Positions 44,485 to 54,674 of a stretch of 64,000 nucleotides of DNA are shown here, piece after piece. This DNA is from Corynespora cassiicola (Eukaryota > Ascomycota > Dothideomycetes > Pleosporales > Corynesporascaceae). Within the stretch, counting starts at the first letter, position 1, and every line of letters begins with the position of its first letter. Both the position numbers and the translations under genes were made by a program. The notes below the pieces were generated by a model. It was not told the origin of the DNA and did not search any database. It was given only the letters and a program-made list of their open reading frames with translations. Where the stretch lies: positions 2,852,001-2,916,000 of the forward strand of contig JAEUWY010000004.1 in NCBI GenBank assembly GCA_022059125.1. The letters run 5' to 3'.

Positions 44485-46045
44485 TCATATCAGCTTTCCC
44501 TCGCTCTTAGCCTTTTCTTTCAAGTGTTCCTCAAAGTTAAAGCCCAACTCTTCCAGCTTCGTAATGCCAAATCTTTCATCCCCTCTCTTTCCAAATGCCC
44601 CACGGATAGCGGGGAAGTTTTCCCTACACCAAAACTCCCACTCGCCCCACACCGGTGGTCGTTTTCCGTGGCCATCGTTTTCTAGTCCATCTTGTGGAGA
44701 TGCAGTACTAGACCAACCAGCGAGTTCGTTTATATAGTTGCCATCCTTGGGAAATGGAAGTACGTGGAAGCTCCTTCCATTTCCGTTCTCTACTATTGTC
44801 TCCTCTTCCCATTTAAGCATCTCTGATAGGTTGGGTAGGGACAGTCGTCCAGAGTATACCCGCGCAAGAACCGCACTTTGCGCCTCGGCTACTGGGAAGG
44901 GAATAACGCGTTGGTTGAGGACGAGGAATGATAGTGTAGGCCGCGGAGCATAAAACAGATGCTTGTAAGTGTGTTGCACGTGACTTCCATCGCCTATCAA
45001 TTCCGGCTTTACGTTCTCCAGGAATGGTAAAGAGTAAAAGTACCCAGTAGCAAAGACAATCGCATCGATGTCGTGTTCGGCGGTGCCGTCCTCAAACACC
45101 ACGCCTCTTTTCTCGGGTAGAAATTTGGCAATGGGTGGCAGCTCGCGTTTTCGCGTGTCCGAGCCGGGTTTGAACATGGAACTGGACTGGCTGGACCACA
45201 ATATCGGGTGCTGCGAGAAGGCGGCAATCTGGGTACTAATATCGACACCAGAAGCGGAATTACCAACTATGACGACCTTTTTTCCTTCAAATTCTTCTGG
45301 GCGCCGGTAATATTTAGAGTGCGATATCAACCCGGGGTACTTTGCATTCCATTCTCTGATTGCTTCGATGTCTGGAATATATGGAACGATGAAATGTCCG
45401 TTCGCGACAATTACTGCGTCGAAGGTATCGGTTCGTTCAGAGTTGGATCGCAGATTTCGCGTCTTGACAGTCCATTTTCCATTCTGTTCCTCATCGACCG
45501 CCTGAACATCGATGACTTGGGTTTCGTACTGCACTAAATCCTCAACCTCTTTTCCGTAGGTTTCGATGTACTCCAAGACAGTCTGATGTTTAGGGAAGAG
45601 TTGGCTATCTTGAGGCCAGTCTAGATCTTGGAAACCCATAAGCCCTCTTGGGATGTTAGTTTCCAGCTTCTCATATACGGGCGATAAAAACGAAGCTGCT
45701 TTGCTGACGCCATTCGTTCCATGCGTGCCATTTGTAGCGCTCTTGACGTAAGAAGTACCGACTCGTTCGCGCCACACTGGGTCTTGATTTCTACCTCTGG
45801 GATTGGTCTGGGGTATAGTGAAAAGATCCTCGTCTCTATCTTCTGGGGTATAATTCCATATCCCACCGGATCGGGCTCGTTGCTCGAACAATACAATGTT
45901 ATCAAAGGCTTTTTCGGCGCGTAGGTACCTGAAAGGTATGAGCTCATGATCTCCATGTGTAATGCTTGGTGACTCACTTGGCAGCTACAAGTCCAGATGG
46001 ACCAGCACCAATGATAGCAATGGTCTTGGCTCGCAGCGAGGTCAT
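44485..46045 (-). CDS. Flavin-dependent monooxygenase 2 (FMO, dimethylaniline-monooxygenase type)
   Basis: Exons 46045-45978 and 45928-44485 give 503 residues. The FAD site is IAIIGAGPSGL at the N-terminus, followed by FEQRARSGGIWNY. The FMO-type segment is PGLISHSKYYRRPEEF, the NADPH site VVIVGNSASGVDI and the FMO ATGY motif IVFATGYFYSLPFL. These are all the hallmarks of fungal FMOs that oxygenate soft nucleophiles such as thiols or amines. There is no C-terminal membrane anchor. It belongs to a different FMO branch from the enzyme at 37435, as shown by the different NADPH loop and length. Confidence 0.93.
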
Positions 46046-46469
46046 CTTATCTTTTTCCTTGAGATGTCTCTGGAGGGTGGTTTCAAAGCGAAGAAATGCA
46101 AGAGTCTATGCCAGCCTTGTTTACAACAATCTAGGGTATCATAGCAGGAAAGCGACAAGATTGAACGCAGCATAAAAGGACCGAAGAAATCGAAGTGCCC
46201 AGATTTTGCAGACGATGGTGTGATGGGGGCGATACGACTGCGATGTTCGGCGTCACCCGGAACCCGTTCCGCGTCATCGGAACTTCAAGACAAGAGTGGG
46301 GTCTGTGCGCCTTGACATCACATCACCGTCCCCAAGCTACCATGTAGCTTCAGCTGGAAGCTTCCCCAGACACGTCCCTGCGCATATACCACCATCCGCT
46401 TCCCCGCCCCCTTTGGTGGACTCGCGCACGCCATTGACTCCAGCCCACCCTCTGCTGGCGAACGCGACA
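46046..46469. promoter_or_regulatory. Divergent intergenic region FMO 2 / binding-protein-like gene
   Basis: 424 bp separate the two start codons. The base composition changes here from AT-rich on the FMO side to C-rich on the other. I see no specific motif. Confidence 0.4.
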
Positions 46470-47551
46470 ATGCTCCCCTCCCTACGCGCCGGGCGCATCT
46501 CCCCCACCCGCGCCATGCGCCAATTCTCCACCAGCAGACCTTCGTCGCAGCTGCGCATTGGCTTCGTCCCAGGTACCCATGCCGCGATCTCCTTGCATAA
46601 TCCCCCCTCGCAATCTACAACCATGCTAACCCGCATCTTCAAGAACACTTCTCCACCCCGCTCGAATTCGCCAAAAAGCACTACGCCCTCGACTCGACGC
46701 TCCTCCCCTTCCCCTCGGGCACGGGGCACATGGTGACGGCGTTGCAAGCCGGCGAAATCGACATCGGCGTCGGGCTGACCGAGGGCTGGATTGCGGCCCT
46801 CGGAAAGGCGCAGGCGGCCAAGCACGACGCCGGGTTCCGCATCGTGGGCACGTACGTCGAGACGCCCTTGTGCTGGGCCATTTCGACGGGCACGCGGCGC
46901 GCAGATATCAATGGCGTCGCTGATCTCAAGGGCAAGAAGGTAGGCGTGAGCCGCATCGGCAGCGGGAGCTATGTCATGAGCTTTGTGCTGGCGGATCAGC
47001 AGGGGTGGCTGGAGCCTGGAGTGGCGCCTTTTGCGGTGGAGCCGTTGAATACGTTCTTGAGCTTACGCGAGGGGGTCAATGACGGGACGGCGGATTTCTT
47101 CATGTGGGAGCATTTCACGTCCAAGCGGTACTATGACAATGGAGAGATTAAGCGCGTGGGGGAGATTTACACACCGTGGTCTTCGTGGAAGATCGTCGCG
47201 TCGAATGCGTTGCTCAACCCGCCCAACTGGAGTCATGGGCCGCATGCTTCGAAGCATCCACTCAAGGAGGAGCTGCAAGATGTTTTGGAGAAGATTAATA
47301 AGGGGGTCGAACACTTCGAGAAGAATCAGGAGGATGCGGTGACGTATATCAGTACCAAGCTCGATTACTCAGAGGAAGACGCGAGGGAGTGGCTCAAGAC
47401 GGTGCGGTTTGCCAAAGATGTAAGGGGAGTGGATAAACAGGTTGTCGATAAGACAGTGAACGCGCTGCAGAAGGCAGGTGCCTTGGACGAGGATGTGGAT
47501 GAAGAGGGAATGATCGGATTTGAGCGGAGTGAGGTGGCCAAATGGGCGTAA
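46470..47551 (+). CDS. Periplasmic-binding-protein-fold protein (Ca3427/THI5-like), probably mitochondrial
   Basis: Exons 46470-46572 and 46644-47551 give 336 residues. The first 25 residues (RAGRISPTRAMRQFSTSRP) look like a mitochondrial presequence, rich in Arg/Ser and lacking acids. The rest resembles type II substrate-binding proteins of the NMT1/THI5 and SsuA kind: LRIGFVPEHFSTPLEFAKK, FPSGTGHMVTALQAGEIDIGVGLTEGW and LKGKKVGVSRIGSGSYVM. Bacterial relatives bind pyrimidines or sulfonates for ABC uptake. Fungal members of this kind (Candida Ca3427) have a ligand pocket but no assigned role. It lacks the Cys-rich CCCFC segment of Thi5, so it is probably not a thiamine-pyrimidine synthase. 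Confidence 0.8.
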
Positions 47552-47948
47552 ATGAATCGGTGTTCCCGAGAACAAAGTCTCAGTGGAAAGGCGTTCGAGG
47601 TTTTCAGCCAAAAGTATTCAAGTTCACCGGAGATGTATATCGGACAGGGAAGTGTACTATTTGTACAGCCGCAAGCTCCACCAGCTTGCTGTATAGAATA
47701 CGATATCTAACACAATCTACGGGTCACTATCTGTACAATCCACAAAATGATGGCAGCTAGCCTTTCGTGTCTCATTTCCAGTCCAAGAAGAAGAAAAACA
47801 AAAGTCCACACAGGACCATGAAAGACAACGCCAGCCCTAGAGGGTTTTCCTGTGCTAAATTGAGGGAAGAGTATGAAACGTGGATATCAATAAGAAGCGA
47901 GGTATTCAACCACCACGAACCACAACGACTTTTTCGGCATTTTTCGGA
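47552..47948. other. Convergent 3' region, no gene seen
   Basis: It lies between the 3' ends of the binding-protein-like gene and the Ugo1 gene. Frames entering from either side are antisense to Ugo1 or untranslated. Confidence 0.5.
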
Positions 47949-49613
47949 TCAGAATTCGCCGCCACCACCTCCCAAAGCCGCAGCTCCCCATACACCAACC
48001 AAGCCCCAGAAGCCTACTCTCCACCCCCGCCAGAGACCATGTACACCCTGGCCTTTGCGTACCCGGGTCCTGGTGGAAAAGCTTGCAGGACGACTTTGGC
48101 CCTGCTGTGCGGCGGCCTTTGCGCCCGGGCCAGAGATCTGGACGCCCTCTTCCCGCACAATGAACCACATGGTTCCAAACAGTCCTCGGTATGGGCCGGG
48201 ATTGACAATCGTTTTGAAGCTCCGCACCGATGGATCCTCGTTTTCCATGCCATATACGGGGCTCCTGGAGCTCCTACCTCCTCTCTCATCATTGGGGAGA
48301 TCGCGGTACTCGGCGGCTAGGCGTTGATTCTCGTAGTCTTGGAGAAGGTCGACTTGGCCACGGCGAAGAACAGTTTCTAGGGGAAGGCGTAGGAAAAGCT
48401 CTGCTGTGGAGGAGAGGAAAGTGCCAAACGAGTAGGTGGATGGCGTGATTATGGGATCTATCGAGAATGTCGAGCGGAGAACGAGAGGTGTCGAGGACGA
48501 TACAAAGGTCGGAAGAGTGGCGTGCAGCAGGGTGATGGGCAACAGCGAAGGCGAGATGGATAGCGAGGGAAGCAGTGAGAGGGAGGGATATATAGTGCGT
48601 GGTGGTGCGGAGGTTGGGGTCACGATCAGACGCGTGCGGATGAGGTCGAGAGGTGCTAAGAGGACGGCGGCAACGGCGGAGGCGGCCATTGCAACGGCGA
48701 GGGACATCAGGGGACTGGGACTGTCGATTATATCCAGTCCACCGATGCCACTTCCGACAGTCCCCATAAGTCCAGGGTCGGGGACGTTGAAGAGGGCAGA
48801 CAGTAAACTCCGGGTCCAGCTCTCGGTCGTCTTCAGCAAAAAGTTATAGACAAAGGTGGCATTGGTCCCCTTCCACACGCCCCATGCCGACTCTTTCTGC
48901 CACAGCTGGCCTATGACTTCAAGCAGCGAGTCTGCCTTGCGGAGCTCGAGTCTGCGGGGGGCGGCCGGGGGCGCCTGGGTGGGAGTGGACGACTGAGAGC
49001 GGCGGGGCACATGTCTCCGGCGGCGGTCGGGAGAGCGGGATGTTGACCTGGTGGGTGAATAGGAGGAATCACGCAGGCGTGGTGCAGCGGAGGTGAAGTA
49101 GCCCGGGGAGTCATCGTCGGACTCGTCGGAGGGGTACTGATAAATCACGTCAGTGGTGTGCTCACGGTGTTTACGTGTGCAACAGGATCAGCCAGCACAT
49201 ACATCCTCGAATTTGCCGCTAGCAAACGAGTTGGGCCTGCTCCTCAGCTCCTCGCCGTTCACGAGAAGGCCTGGCGGAGCTTGTCCGGCGGCCTGGTGGA
49301 CCTGCAGTATCGTCTTCGCGACCTCAAAGGGCTGGGCCAACAGCACCGACGTGTAGTTCCATAGGGCCTGATCCAGCAGCTTCTTTGCGTGCTCGGCTAC
49401 GGTGGGCGAGCTATCCGGAAAGTACGAGTCATAGTCGAGGTCGGACAGGATATCGCGTGCCTGGCTGCCAAAGCTGGGCTTGGGGGTGCGGGACGAGTAG
49501 GACGGCGTCGGCTGGGGCTGGGGGGTGTTCTGGGGGACGTCAGGCGGCAGGCCGATCGAGGGCGGGATGTAGTAGGGCCGCAGCGGGTTCGGGGCATCGC
49601 GCGAGGTGGCCAT
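47949..49613 (-). CDS. ugo1: Mitochondrial outer-membrane fusion protein Ugo1
   Basis: Exons 49613-49203 and 49136-47949 give 532 residues. The start RDAPNPLRPYYIPPSIG and the carrier-like blocks (ALWNYTSVLLAQPFEVAKTILQV, ESAWGVWKGTNATFVYNFLL, LLAPLDLIRTRLIV) fit the degenerate mitochondrial-carrier family member Ugo1. Ugo1 links Fzo1 and Mgm1 in mitochondrial fusion. Disordered Ser/Arg-rich stretches and a Gly-rich end are additions. An in-frame ATG at 49730 would add a Pro-rich leader; 49613 matches the family. It is divergent from the mitochondrial ferredoxin gene, with 264 bp between starts. Confidence 0.85.
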
Positions 49614-49877
49614 GTCTCGCGATGCGGGCTCGGGGGGTGGAGGCGGCGGACAGGAGAGGGCGTGAGGGCGGTTTGATGTTTTCGTCTGCGCGGAGGCCCG
49701 CCCAGTAGGCATAGGGCTTTTCGCGACCACTCCAGATCCTGGCCGTCGCTCTGCTGAGTGGCGCTAGCCGACCCGAGCTTTGCCCTCCGTCGTGCAGCAG
49801 CTCGGAAACTTCGGTCGCATCCTCGTCGCAGCAAACTTTCCCTCCTTCACCAATCTCACTACCGTCCTGCCGCTGTC

Positions 49878-50562
49878 ATGGCGGGCTCCGCACAGTTCAG
49901 ACGCGCGCTCTTGCGGGCGTTGCAGCCCTCGTCGAGCCCTTTCCATACGTCATCGGCAGCATCGCGGCCTCGACATTTTTCATCGTCGTACAGCCATTGG
50001 AGCGCAACTATCAATTCGACCCGCCCCGCGATGCGTGCAAGGCTGCAACATGCATTGGCCTCGAATGGTGCCATCGCTCCGTTTGTCGTCCGCGACCGCA
50101 GGAATTTCTCCTCAACACCCGTCTCGCGACATGGCCATTTGGACCCCCCAAAGCCGGGCGAGGAGTACGTTACTAATCCCCGTGGCCCAACTCGAGATGC
50201 TAACGCGCTTCAGGCTCAAGGTTACATTCATAGACAAGGACGGCGACTCGCACACGTTCGAAGTGGCAGAGGGCGACAACCTCCTCGACATTGCCCAGGC
50301 CAACGACTTGGACATGGAGGGCGCCTGTGGCGGCTCCTGCGCCTGCTCCACCTGCCATGTCATTATCGAATCGGACGACTACTACGACAAGATGGAAGAG
50401 CCAGACGACGATGAGAACGACATGCTGGACCTCGCTTTTGGTTTGACCGAGACGTCTCGCCTAGGTTGCCAGGTCAAGATGAACAAGGACCTGAACGGCC
50501 TGGTGGTCAAGCTACCCAGTATGACGAGGAACCTGCAGGCTAGCGACTTTGTGGATAAATGA
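49878..50562 (+). CDS. yah1: Mitochondrial [2Fe-2S] ferredoxin (adrenodoxin type, Yah1)
   Basis: Exons 49878-50164 and 50214-50562 give 211 residues. A roughly 80-residue mitochondrial presequence (Arg/Ser-rich, RNFSSTPVSRHG) precedes the ferredoxin domain. The cluster ligands are Cys134, Cys140, Cys143 (CGGSCACSTCHV) and Cys180 (RLGCQV). The acidic helix with DDDENDMLDLAFG is the partner-binding site. It delivers electrons for Fe-S cluster assembly and heme A synthesis in the matrix. The length is normal for fungal Yah1. Confidence 0.95.
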
Positions 50563-50918
50563 GTCGGTCGAGACTTAGTTGAAATAATCGTCAAAGGTGT
50601 TGAGGAAGAATTCCACGTTCATTACCTCCCTGGATAAATGAGTATACCCCTCCGAAGATAATGGAGACTCTGGAATGGCTGTGGGAAAAAGCAAACGGAC
50701 TGCGCAATACGGATGGACAACGGCCGCACTTTTGATGGTTATATGAAGCCTGCGATAATAACGGGAGGGGCCGAGAACAAGAAGGGCCCATCACCTTGTA
50801 CGATATGGGAAGGGCGTCACTCAAAACTTAAAGACATGTAGACGGTGTTTGCAATATTTTGGTATCATGAATCCACTCCTAATACGCCATTTTTGTTGTC
50901 ATGCTGGCAGTCTAATTA
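50563..50918. other. Convergent 3' region, no gene seen
   Basis: It lies between the 3' ends of the ferredoxin and Rrp15-like genes; nothing recognisable. Confidence 0.5.
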
Positions 50919-51872
50919 TCATGCCTCCACGCTGCCCTCCTTCTTCTTGGCCTGGCCCGCAATCATCTCCAGGAAGCCCTGCTTGCTCATTTCCTTCACC
51001 CGCTCCTCCCTCTTCGACATGCCTACGAGACCTTTCTCGCGGGCCTCCTTTTCAGCCTGTTCGGCCTTGACCTGGGCAGCCCTAACCGCGTTGAACAGCT
51101 TGATGACACCCTTTTGGGCCGTTCTGCGCAGTGCTTTCTCTTTTGCAAGTTGTGCCGCCGTGCTGACCTCGGGGTCATCCAAGCCAAGCACGTCCTTTTC
51201 GCGCCCCTTCTCCTGCGCCGCCCGCTTCTCTGCAAGCAGTTGGTGTTTCGCTTTCTGAGTCAACTTGAGGTCTGAAAGCTGTTTGTTGGTGTACTCGGCC
51301 GTTTTGGAGCGAGACAAGATCGGCTCTGACCGTTTGGAAGATGTCAACTTCGTGTTGAGAATTTTGGAAATCGACGTAGCAAAAGCTTCGGGGTCATTGC
51401 GTTTGCGCACATTGCGGCGGGCATTGGTCGAAGTTTCCGATATCGAAGAAGCGTCCGAGCCGTCTGAGTCGTCGCCGACGCCAAAATCGTCGCCCATCTC
51501 CTCGTCCTCATCTTCTGAAGCATCGTCTCCTTCGTCTTCGTCTTCGTTCTCGTCTTCGCTTGGAGCCAAATCTTCCTTGGCCGGTGCTGCTGCTTTCTTC
51601 GCAGGGATTGTGGCTTTGAATTTTGGCGCAGGCTTTGCAGCTTTCACGGGCTTCTCCGGTTTCGCAGGCTTTGCTTGTTCCTCTTCATCGCTGCTCTCCA
51701 GGCTCACAGGCTTAAAATCGCGCGGCGCATCTCTCGCGACACCTTCGTCTTCGCCTTCGTCCTCGCTCGAGCTGTGATACCACCGTTGCCGCTTGACATA
51801 CTTCTTCTCCTTGGGCAGCTTCCCCCGCATACCCTCCTCGGTCCGTCTTCGTTTCAGAGTGGTCGAAGGCAT
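50919..51872 (-). CDS. rrp15: Rrp15-like ribosome biogenesis protein
   Basis: One exon gives 317 residues. A basic nuclear-type start (LKRRRTEEG, KKYVKRQRW) and a long acidic/Lys-Pro-Ala middle are followed by the conserved domain. That domain starts at DPEAFATSISKILNTKL and SRSKTAEY and ends in the helical TAQKGVIKLFNAVRAAQ segment, as in Rrp15 of pre-60S particles. Its role in early 60S assembly in the nucleolus comes from the family. It is divergent from the SRP54 gene with 215 bp between starts, so the two may share a promoter. Confidence 0.85.
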   Translation of the reverse strand: MPSTTLKRRRTEEGMRGKLPKEKKYVKRQRWYHSSSEDEGEDEGVARDAPRDFKPVSLESSDEEEQAKPAKPEKPVKAAKPAPKFKATIPAKKAAAPAKEDLAPSEDENEDEDEGDDASEDEDEEMGDDFGVGDDSDGSDASSISETSTNARRNVRKRNDPEAFATSISKILNTKLTSSKRSEPILSRSKTAEYTNKQLSDLKLTQKAKHQLLAEKRAAQEKGREKDVLGLDDPEVSTAAQLAKEKALRRTAQKGVIKLFNAVRAAQVKAEQAEKEAREKGLVGMSKREERVKEMSKQGFLEMIAGQAKKKEGSVEA

Positions 51873-52087
51873 CGTGGTGGTCGTGGTTTAAATTGGTGCT
51901 GGAGTGCTGGAGGTGCGCGGTCCAGCTAGAAAAAAGTTGTAGATCGGCGTTGGAATTCACCGCCCGCCAAGAGTTCGTGCCCTGGTGGGCCCCGCCTCGA
52001 GCATCCCCACACAACCGCCCTCCATCACCATCCTATCCTCATCTTCACCCTCACCTTGACCCCTGACTCCCCCGAAACACCGCCGCC

Positions 52088-53741
52088 ATGGTTCTTCAGG
52101 ATCTCGGTCGGCGCATCAATGCCGCAGTCTCAGACCTCACGAGGTCGCCGAACCTCGACGAGAAGGCGAGTCGCCTGCCAGCGCTTTCCGCAATGTGGCT
52201 AACAGCAGCAGGCCTTCGATTCCATGGTCAAGGAAATTTCCAACGCCCTCGTCGAAGCCGATGTCAATGTCAAGCTTGTTATGAACCTTCGCCAATCCAT
52301 CAAGCGCTCCGTCGATTTCAAGCACATTGCGCCCGGCGTGAACAAGAAGCGCATAATCCAGAAAGCCGTTTTCGACGAATTAGTCAAACTCGTAGATCCG
52401 CATGCCGAACCTTTCAAGCCACGCAAAGGCAAGACAAATGTTATCATGTTTGTTGGTCTCCAGGGTTCTGGTAAAACCACCACATGTACGAAGCTGGCCA
52501 GGTGGTATTCCGCCCGCGGGTTCAAAGCCTGTCTGGTCTGCGCCGATACCTTCCGTGCTGGTGCCTTTGATCAGTTGAAGCAGAATGCGACGAAAGCGAA
52601 GATCCCCTACTATGGTAGCCACACGCAGACGGACCCCGTCATTGTGGCCAGAGAAGGTGTAGAGAAGTTCAAAAAGGAACGCTTCGAGATCATCATCGTG
52701 GATACTTCCGGTCGTCACAGGCAAGAGCAGGACCTATTTGATGAGATGGTTCAAATCCAGGATGCCGTCCAGCCCGACCAGACTATCATGGTCCTTGATG
52801 CGACCATCGGCCAAGCAGCGGAAGCCCAGGCGCGCGCATTCAAGGAAGCTGCTGACTTCGGAGCCATCGTCATCACCAAGACGGATGGCGCTGCCGCGGG
52901 CGGTGGTGCCATCTCGGCTGTTGCAGCAACACACACTCCCATCGTTTTCATAGGTAATGGAGAGCACATGCTCGATCTCGAGCGCTTCAGCCCACAGCCT
53001 TTCGTGTCCAAGCTGCTTGGAATGGGCGATGTGGCTGGCCTTGTGGAGCACGTGCAGTCGCTCAAGCTGGACCAAAAGGATACGATGAAGCACATTGCAT
53101 CTGGCATCTTCACCATCAAGGATCTCCGCGATCAGCTGTCGAATATCATGAAGATGGGACCCTTGTCCAAAATGGCCGGCATGATTCCTGGACTCAGCAA
53201 CATGATGGGCGGCATGGACGATGAAGAAGGAAGCGTCAAGCTGAAGAGGATGATCTACATTTGCGACAGCATGACAGAAAAGGAGCTCGAATCCGACGGA
53301 AAGATGTTTGTTGATCAGCCTACCCGCATGACACGTGTGGCCCATGGATCAGGCACATCGGTACGTGAGGTGGAAGAGCTGCTCACGCAACATCGTATGA
53401 TGGCTGGCATGGCAAAGAAGATGAAGGGCGGCATGGCCAACATGCAAAAGGCCCAGGGTGCTATGGGAGGAGGCAACAAGCAGCAACAGCTCGCTGCGAT
53501 GCAGAAACGGATGCAAAGCATGGGAGGCGCAAACGCTATGGGTGGCGGAATGCCCGATCTAGGAGCTATGATGAAAATGCTAGGAGGCGGCGGACGAGGC
53601 GGGGGTGGTATGCCCGACATGTCTGCCCTCGGTGGTATGGGCGGCATGGACATGGCAAACATGATGAAGATGATGGGTGGTGGCGGCGGAATGCCCGGAA
53701 TGCCCGGGATGCCTCCACAAGGACGAGGTGGAAGAAGGTAG
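52088..53741 (+). CDS. srp54: Signal recognition particle 54 kDa subunit
   Basis: Exons 52088-52165 and 52212-53741 give 535 residues. N domain, then the GTPase domain: [10 protein letters not shown] (G1), [19 protein letters not shown] (G3) and TKTDG (G4). The Met-rich M domain binds signal peptides and 7S RNA and ends in a Gly/Met-rich tail with GRGGRR. It acts in co-translational targeting to the ER. The intron joins LDEK to AFDSM and only works with a GC donor (AAG|GCGAGT); any GT nearby shifts the frame. Confidence 0.96.
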
Positions 53742-54674
53742 TGATTTCGGGATGTCAGAATGATATGAGCTAGGACATGTGGTTATTCATGCATAGCCGG
53801 GCGTTCAGGATAGATTCCCCAAGGACATAGGGATGTACGGCATGGTGAACTTAGGTCGGTATCAGACCAATTGTATCATCTTCGGTTACTGCCTCGGGGC
53901 GAACATATTGATATGTGATTTTTCGAGGGCGGAAGGAAATCGGATAGCGGCATCAGTCAGATGAGCGAATATCATAGGAGCTGTAATGGGTATCAAGGTA
54001 ATCATTTTTATCAACAACCGACTATACAAAATCGCCGAGTACCCTCTGTTGATGTCTTGGACCTAGGCCGATCGGTATCATATCCAACGCCGGATGCCTA
54101 GACGGAGGATCATTTGTTCCGATACCGTAACGGCAGTTATATTTCCTTCTTGCCGAGCTCTACAGGTGTCGAACGCCTTGTTTCAATATAGTCCTAGCTC
54201 CAACCTTGTTCCCATCTCGGCTTGATCTGACACCTCAAGAGCCGACCAGAATGAAAGTCCAAAGCACGGTACTGCAACTCAATGGAAAATATGAATCAGA
54301 CTCCAATGTTCTTACGTTACCTGTGCGATAACTGGCTGGGGTACTTTAAAGCTATCAGCCCATGCGGACTCAAAGCGCATCCGATTCCCGACTCTCCACT
54401 CGCCTAGCAGAATAGGTACTCCAATCATCTCTCTCATTTCCATTTCTAAAACGCACTGATCTTCTGTTTGCGGGGCGTGTTTCTGTGGGGTGTCTCGTGT
54501 GGGGACTGTTTTACACTCACGGTATATCTTCGGCGCGGGGCCCAGAATCAACAGCGGATTTAAAGGGATCCCATGGACGGAAATTGAACATGAGCAATTT
54601 TTGTCACCTATAATCGTTTTCGACTCATCTATACCTCATCATTAATCTGTCCACAAGACGAAGACGCTGACTCG
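53742..54674. other. Intergenic, no gene seen
   Basis: A 79-codon minus frame at 54312-54551 has no recognisable content. The region holds the SRP54 3' flank and the carotenoid-oxygenase promoter. Confidence 0.5.

Noticed and set aside
52734..53345. 203-codon antisense frame in SRP54
   Set aside because: It is an exact shadow of the highly conserved SRP54 coding region.
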